A stretch of 11,123 nucleotides of DNA from NCBI GenBank assembly GCA_902783095.1, contig CACZPX010000049.1, forward strand, positions 1-11,123. The letters are read 5' to 3'. A model generated the notes under the pieces. It was not told where the DNA came from. It worked only from the letters and a program-made list of their open reading frames with translations, and searched no databases. Source of the DNA: an uncultured Lachnospiraceae bacterium (GTDB taxonomy: Bacteria > Bacillota > Clostridia > Lachnospirales > Lachnospiraceae). Below are positions 7,517 to 11,123 of this stretch, piece by piece. The translations under genes were made by a program, and so were the position numbers. Numbering within the stretch: position 1 is the stretch's first letter; the number at the start of each line of letters is the position of its first letter.

Positions 7517-7523
7517 ACCGCAG

Positions 7524-7553
7524 ATTGTACACGCTGGACGTTTTGTCTGTCAA
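7524..7553 (-). promoter_or_regulatory. Predicted recJ promoter, giving a leaderless transcript
   Basis: On the minus strand a consensus TTGACA (7553-7548) is followed by an 18-base spacer and TACAAT (7529-7524). Standard spacing puts +1 at about 7517, one base before the recJ ATG at 7516. The absence of any Shine-Dalgarno sequence agrees with a leaderless mRNA. Confidence 0.6.
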
Positions 7554-7582
7554 TGCCCCGGACGGCCGTCCGGCATTGACAG
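7547..7582. repeat. 36-bp interrupted inverted repeat joining two divergent promoters
   Basis: The arms CTGTCAATGCC (7547-7557) and GGCATTGACAG (7572-7582) are exact reverse complements. Between them, after a CC bulge, is the perfect palindrome GGACGGCCGTCC (7560-7571). Each outer arm holds one TTGACA pointing outward, so the repeat contains the -35 boxes of both recJ and the polymerase gene. It could be a shared regulator site or a cruciform-prone element. Confidence 0.8.
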
Positions 7583-7604
7583 GGCCGCCCGTCTGTGGTA
7601 AAAC
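7576..7604 (+). promoter_or_regulatory. Strong predicted promoter of the polymerase-yolD operon
   Basis: TTGACA (7576-7581), a 17-base spacer, and TAAAAC (7599-7604), with TGG just before the -10 as an extended -10 element. The predicted start site is near 7611, leaving about 50 bases of leader that contains the LexA box. Confidence 0.7.
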
Positions 7605-7619
7605 AGAGGCAGAAAGTAT

Positions 7620-7633
7620 CGAACATATGTTCG
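7620..7633. promoter_or_regulatory. LexA (DinR) SOS box
   Basis: CGAACATATGTTCG is a perfect 14-bp palindrome and fits the Bacillus-type LexA consensus CGAAC-N4-GTTCG exactly. It sits at about +10 to +23 relative to the predicted polymerase start site, where bound LexA would block early elongation or initiation. It is about 70 bp upstream of the recJ -35, so it is more likely to control the polymerase operon. DNA damage should relieve repression through RecA-stimulated LexA cleavage. Confidence 0.9.
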
Positions 7634-7662
7634 TATTTAAATGAGGAAAGGAGGACGCCCGC

Positions 7663-9294
7663 ATGGAAAAACGCTATCTTGCCATCGATCTGAAGTCCTT
7701 CTATGCCTCCGTGGAATGCGCGGAACGCGGCCTGGACCCGCTCGATACCAATCTGGTGGTCGCGGACGAGAGCCGCACCGACAAGACCATCTGCCTGGCG
7801 GTCTCCCCGTCCCTAAAGGCGCACGGGATCTCCGGCCGGGCCCGCCTGTTCGAGGCCAAACAGCGCATCCGCGAGGTGAACGCGGAACGCCTGGCCGCCG
7901 CCCCCGGCCGCCGCTTTACCGGCATCTCGCACTTTGCCTCAGAGCTGGCGCGGGATCCGGGGCTGGAACTGGGCTTTATCGTCGCGCCGCCCCGCATGGC
8001 GCACTATATGGACTACAGCCGCCGCATTTTTGAGATCTACCTGCGGCACGTCGCGCCGGAGGACGTCCTGGTCTACTCCATCGACGAGGTCTTCATCGAC
8101 GTCACCGGCTACCTGGAAGGGGACCCGGCCGCCGCGCACGGCTTTGCCATGATGCTGATCCGCGAAGTCTTGAAAGAGACCGGCATCACGGCCACCGCCG
8201 GCATCGGCACCAACATGTACCTCGCCAAGATCGCCATGGACATCGTGGCCAAACACATGCCGGCCGACGCGGACGGCGTGCGCATTGCGGAGCTGAACGA
8301 GCGCTCCTACCGGGAAAAGCTCTGGGCGCACCGCCCGCTCACGGATTTCTGGCGCGTGGGCCGCGGCATCTCCCGCCGGCTGGAAAAGGCCGGGCTCTAC
8401 ACCATGGGGGACGTGGCGCGCTGTTCCATCGGCAGCCCCGGCAGCTTTTACAACGAGGAGCTGCTGTACAAAATGTTCGGCGTCAACGCGGAACTGCTGA
8501 TCGACCACGCCTGGGGCTACGAACCCACGCAGATCGCCGACTGCCGGGCCTACGTGCCGGCCTCCCGGAGCCTGAGCACCGGCCAGGTCCTGCCGAAGCC
8601 CTACCCCGCGGCCAAGGGCCGGCTGGTGGTGAGCGAGATGGCGGACCTGCTGTCGCTGGACCTGGTGCGGCAGGGCTTTGTCACGGACCAGCTCGTGCTG
8701 GACGTGGGCTACGACGTGGAAAATCTGGACGACCCCGTGCGGGCCGTCTCCTTCGTGCGGGAGGCCACCCGGGATTTTTACGGCCGCCGCGTGCCCAAAC
8801 CCGCCCACGGCTCCGTCAATCTGGACGGCTACACCGCCTCCACCCGCAAGATCATCGACGCCGTCGCCGGCCTGTACGACCGCATCGTCACGCCGGAGCT
8901 GTCCGTGCGCCGTTTCTGCGTGGCGGCGGTGCACCTGCTGCCGGAAGGGGAGGCAGCCGCCGCACAGGCCGCGCCGGAACAGCTGGATCTCTTTACGGAC
9001 TACGCGGCCCGCGCGCAGAAAGAGGAACGGCAGCGGGCGGAGGAGGCCCGCGAGCGCCGCATCCAGCGCACGCTGATCGAGCTGCGGGACCGCTTCGGCA
9101 AAAACGCCGTGGTCAAGGGCATGAATCTGGAGGAGGGCGCCACCGCCATGGCCCGCAACCGGATGATCGGCGGGCACCAGGCGGATACGGAACCGGAACG
9201 TCCGCAGAACGGACGAACCGCGCGCGCCGCGCGAAAAGCCAAGCTGAAAGACGGCGCGGAAGCCGCAAGGCGTCCGGGAAAGGAGCTGCCGTGA
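7663..9294 (+). CDS. Y-family translesion DNA polymerase (UvrX/YqjW-like, UmuC/DinB superfamily)
   Basis: A 543-residue error-prone polymerase, predicted to bypass DNA lesions during the SOS response. The N-terminus reads AIDLKSFYASVE (7-18): Asp9 is the first catalytic acid and Tyr14 the likely steric gate. YSIDEVFIDVTG (138-149) holds the second acidic pair, Asp141-Glu142. GIGTNMYLAKIA (180-191) and the helix-hairpin-helix part (about 228-255) follow, then the little-finger domain to about 425. QLDLF (440-444) is a clear sliding-clamp-binding motif. About 100 charged, Arg- and Lys-rich residues follow it. The insert after residue 57 (GRARLFEAKQRI) is characteristic of the UvrX/YqjW branch. 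The start is set by AAAGGAGG (7647-7654) eight bases upstream. A LexA box and strong promoter precede it, and its stop overlaps the next start (GTGA). The specific paralogue name is uncertain. Confidence 0.95.
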   Translation: MEKRYLAIDLKSFYASVECAERGLDPLDTNLVVADESRTDKTICLAVSPSLKAHGISGRARLFEAKQRIREVNAERLAAAPGRRFTGISHFASELARDPGLELGFIVAPPRMAHYMDYSRRIFEIYLRHVAPEDVLVYSIDEVFIDVTGYLEGDPAAAHGFAMMLIREVLKETGITATAGIGTNMYLAKIAMDIVAKHMPADADGVRIAELNERSYREKLWAHRPLTDFWRVGRGISRRLEKAGLYTMGDVARCSIGSPGSFYNEELLYKMFGVNAELLIDHAWGYEPTQIADCRAYVPASRSLSTGQVLPKPYPAAKGRLVVSEMADLLSLDLVRQGFVTDQLVLDVGYDVENLDDPVRAVSFVREATRDFYGRRVPKPAHGSVNLDGYTASTRKIIDAVAGLYDRIVTPELSVRRFCVAAVHLLPEGEAAAAQAAPEQLDLFTDYAARAQKEERQRAEEARERRIQRTLIELRDRFGKNAVVKGMNLEEGATAMARNRMIGGHQADTEPERPQNGRTARAARKAKLKDGAEAARRPGKELP

Positions 9295-9740
9295 AAAAGG
9301 GCCTGTCAGAGGAAAACAGCCGTCTGCTCTATGCGGACATCCTGGATCTGCCGCACCCCGTCTCCGCCGTGCACCGGCCCATGTCCCGCGAGGGCCGGGC
9401 CGCACAGTTTTCACCGTTCGCGGCGCTCACCGGCTACGAGGACCTGATCCGGGAGTCCGCACGCTATACGGCGGACCGCGAGATCGCGGACGAGGACCGC
9501 AAGGCCTCCCTGGACCGCAAACTCTCGCTGCTGCAGCTTGCCGCCGCCACCGAACCCGTCGTCACGGTGACCTGGTTTTGTCCGGACGAAAAAAAGGCGG
9601 GCGGCGAGATCCGCACCTTTACCGCGCGCTTTCTGGGTTTCCGGGAATATGAACGGCTGCTCCTGTTTGAGGGCGGCCACGCGCTCTCCCCGGCGGATAT
9701 CCTGGACATGGAGTGTCCGCTGTTCGACAGTCTGTCATAA
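9291..9740 (+). CDS. YolD-like protein, partner of the Y-family polymerase
   Basis: A 149-residue soluble protein. Residues 32-49 (SREGRAAQFSPFAALTGY) match the hallmark block of the YolD-like family, and the C-terminal half is a mixed beta region (VVTVTWFCPDE, FLGFREYERLLLF). YolD-like genes are repeatedly found beside UvrX/YqjW-type polymerases in Bacillota (yolD-uvrX and yqjX-yqjW in Bacillus subtilis), and have been proposed to act as functional counterparts of UmuD; the biochemical role is not established. It starts with GTG, four bases overlapping the polymerase stop, with AGGAG five bases upstream, so it should be co-translated and share LexA control. No membrane segment, signal peptide or UmuD-like Ser-Lys protease motif is evident. 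A start at the ATG-coded Met31 is possible but would leave no close ribosome site. Confidence 0.85.
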   Translation: MKKGLSEENSRLLYADILDLPHPVSAVHRPMSREGRAAQFSPFAALTGYEDLIRESARYTADREIADEDRKASLDRKLSLLQLAAATEPVVTVTWFCPDEKKAGGEIRTFTARFLGFREYERLLLFEGGHALSPADILDMECPLFDSLS

Positions 9741-9756
9741 ATGCAGCCGGCCGGAC

Positions 9757-9785
9757 TTGCATTCCGGTCCCGGCTCCGTTACAAT
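9757..9785 (+). promoter_or_regulatory. Predicted promoter for essC
   Basis: TTGCAT (9757-9762), a 17-base spacer and TACAAT (9780-9785). The start site would be near 9792, giving a GC-rich leader of about 128 bases before essC. It begins 17 bases after the yolD-like stop codon, so essC need not depend on the SOS promoter. Confidence 0.5.
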
Positions 9786-9795
9786 ACCACTGTCC

Positions 9796-9825
9796 GGGCC
9801 GCGTCTGACGGCCCATGGGACCGTC
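9796..9825 (+). other. Competing hairpins in the essC leader
   Basis: GGGCC (9796-9800) can pair with GGCCC (9810-9814), or GACGG (9807-9811) can pair with CCGTC (9821-9825). The two stems share bases and exclude each other. The short stems and high GC make chance pairing quite possible. No known riboswitch is recognised. Confidence 0.2.
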
Positions 9826-9919
9826 CGGTCCGCTCCGCGGGGGCCTTCCCCTCCCCGCTTTCCCCATCCGTATCCTGCCGGCCCTTGCCGCCGCGCGTTC
9901 ATGCCTTACGGAGGCGCTT

Positions 9920-11123
9920 ATGCTCCTTACCCTCTTCTTCGATGACCGCATCGAAACCCTTTCTCTGCCCGAAAAATGTTCCGGACGCTATCTGATCGGC
10001 GCATCCCGTGCCGCGGCCGCAGAGGCGCTCGCCTGTATAGAAGGACGCGGCGGCCGCTGGGAACTCGTCCCGCTGCGCGGCCTGCCGGCGTCTTGGGGCC
10101 GCAGTTCGCCTGCGCATGAAGCCCCCGGTTCCGCGGCGGGGCCGCTCGTTCTTTCCTGTCCTGCGGAATACATTTTAAACGATCCGGAGGGGCGCCGCGT
10201 CCTGCTCCTGACCGAGCCGGCCGTTCCGGCGCGCAGCCGCTTTGTAAAGGTGAGCCTTCCCGACAGGGGCCGGCTGCTGATCGGCCGCGGACCGCACTGC
10301 GATATCCGCTTTAACAGCCCCGTGCTCTCCGCGCGGCACGCCTGGCTGACCGTCTCCGACGGAAACCTTGCCGTCCGGGACGAAGACAGCACCAACGGCG
10401 TGTACGTAAACGGCAGGCGCGTCTTCGGCTGCCGTCTGCACCCCGGCGACCTGGTGTTTATCGCCGGCCTTCGCATCGTCTGCTGCGGCAGCCACCTGGC
10501 CCTCTCCCCGCCGGACGGTCGGCTCTCTCTTTCGGAAGACCGCCTCGTGCCATGGCATTTTTCCATAAAGCACGCGGCGGTGCCCGCCCCTGCGCCGCCG
10601 GCGCCGTTTCATCGGCCGCCCCGGTTTCTGCGTGCGGTCGATCCGCCGGCCCTTTCCGTGGATCCGCCGCCTTCGCCGCCCTCCGGCAGCGACCTTCCGC
10701 TGCCGCTGGTGCTGGGTTCCTCCCTCTCCCTGGGCCTGACTTCCGCCGTCATGCTCGTCTCCGCCGTCTCCACCGGAAACACCGTCTCCGTCTGGATGGG
10801 CGCGGCCATGCTGACCGGCTCGCTGATCATGCCGGCCGTCACCAGGCAGTACGAGTCACGGCAGAAAAAGAAACGGGAACGGCTGCGGCAGACGCGCTAC
10901 CGCGCCTATCTGGAGGAGATCCGGGAACAGCTGCGGCAGGCCTGCCGCACCCAGGAGGAGATCCTGCGGGAGAACGCGCCGTCCCCCGCGGCCTGCGCGG
11001 AGTGGATCCTGCAGGCCTCCGGGCGGCTCTGGGAGCGCTCCGTTCTGCACGAGGATCTGCTGAAGCTGCGCGCCGGTCTGGGCGAGGAACCGCTTTCCGC
11101 CGCCCTCTCCTTTCCGGAACAGC
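9920..11123 (+). CDS. essC: Type VII secretion ATPase EssC/YukB, N-terminal part (runs off right edge)
   Basis: The first roughly 401 residues of an EssC-type protein, the membrane-anchored FtsK/SpoIIIE-like motor that drives export of WXG100 and LXG-type substrates in Bacillota. Residues 1-100 look like a degenerate first FHA-like domain. Residues 108-190 are a clear FHA domain: LLIGRGPHCDI, then SARH at 137-140 and STNGVYVNG at 157-165, the phosphothreonine-peptide binding positions. A Pro-rich linker (about 221-256) leads to two hydrophobic segments (about 259-281 and 290-308). A basic KKKRER stretch (316-321), a helical region and LWERSVLHEDLLKLR (370-384) follow, as in EssC upstream of the ATPase domains. 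The ATG has GGAGG five bases upstream. The ATPase domains are outside the window, so activity cannot be checked. The sequence-based call is strong. Confidence 0.88.
   Translation, partial: MLLTLFFDDRIETLSLPEKCSGRYLIGASRAAAAEALACIEGRGGRWELVPLRGLPASWGRSSPAHEAPGSAAGPLVLSCPAEYILNDPEGRRVLLLTEPAVPARSRFVKVSLPDRGRLLIGRGPHCDIRFNSPVLSARHAWLTVSDGNLAVRDEDSTNGVYVNGRRVFGCRLHPGDLVFIAGLRIVCCGSHLALSPPDGRLSLSEDRLVPWHFSIKHAAVPAPAPPAPFHRPPRFLRAVDPPALSVDPPPSPPSGSDLPLPLVLGSSLSLGLTSAVMLVSAVSTGNTVSVWMGAAMLTGSLIMPAVTRQYESRQKKKRERLRQTRYRAYLEEIREQLRQACRTQEEILRENAPSPAACAEWILQASGRLWERSVLHEDLLKLRAGLGEEPLSAALSFPEQ

Noticed and set aside
7620..7633. LexA box controlling recJ as well
   Set aside because: It is about 70 bp upstream of the recJ -35 and outside the usual operator range, while it fits the polymerase promoter well.
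7939..9414. Minus-strand reading frame of 491 codons opposite the polymerase
   Set aside because: The sense strand encodes a complete Y-family polymerase with all motifs, while the antisense product is His/Val/Arg-rich without domains.
7663..9740. Polymerase-YolD pair as part of a mobile element
   Set aside because: Such pairs occur on prophages and conjugative elements, but no integrase, relaxase, transposase, direct repeat or composition change is seen around them here.
1..11123. tRNA, rRNA, CRISPR array, anti-phage cassette or toxin-antitoxin genes
   Set aside because: The gene-free stretches are only 21 to 179 bases; none holds repeat-spacer patterns or tRNA-like arms, and all coding space is taken by genes with other clear assignments.

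Overview
This 11.1-kb window has high GC (judged by eye), with AT-rich stretches confined to one intergenic region. It looks like a chromosomal segment of a Gram-positive Bacillota, probably a GC-rich Clostridia or Lachnospiraceae-type organism. That placement rests on a Bacillus-type LexA/DinR box (GAAC-N4-GTTC), a UvrX/YqjW-like polymerase next to a YolD-like gene, strong GGAGG ribosome binding sites, sigma-A-like promoters and an EssC-type secretion ATPase with N-terminal FHA sequence. It is inference; no rRNA or other taxonomic marker is present.

Left part (1-5193, minus strand, read right to left): a cell-surface glycan operon. A small monotopic phosphoglycosyl transferase (4519-5193) would load the first sugar phosphate on the lipid carrier. 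It is followed by a 1110-residue multidomain protein (1190-4522: LicD, Rossmann-like, ParB/Srx-like, GT2 and DUF6270/SGNH-like parts) and a GT2 glycosyltransferase with its own Rossmann-like tail (from 1193, running off the left edge). Both junctions are 4-bp ATGA overlaps with a Shine-Dalgarno inside the preceding gene. Divergent from this operon, across a 133-bp AT-rich intergenic region, is a small TagD-like cytidylyltransferase (5327-5758). It could supply the CDP-activated polyol or amino-alcohol that a LicD domain transfers.

Middle part (5780-9740): a DNA-repair cluster. A RecJ-family DHH exonuclease (minus, 5780-7516) is divergent from a two-gene SOS operon (plus): a Y-family polymerase (7663-9294) and a YolD-like protein (9291-9740, GTGA overlap). 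The 146-bp region between them carries back-to-back TTGACA promoters embedded in a near-perfect inverted repeat, and a perfect 14-bp LexA box just downstream of the predicted polymerase start site. RecJ may be translated from a leaderless mRNA.

Right part (9741-11123): a 179-bp spacer with a promoter and a GC-rich leader, then the 5' end of essC, the FHA-containing membrane ATPase of a type VII secretion system, cut by the right edge. No RNA genes, CRISPR arrays, insertion sequences or phage genes were seen. The most unusual item is the multidomain LicD fusion.
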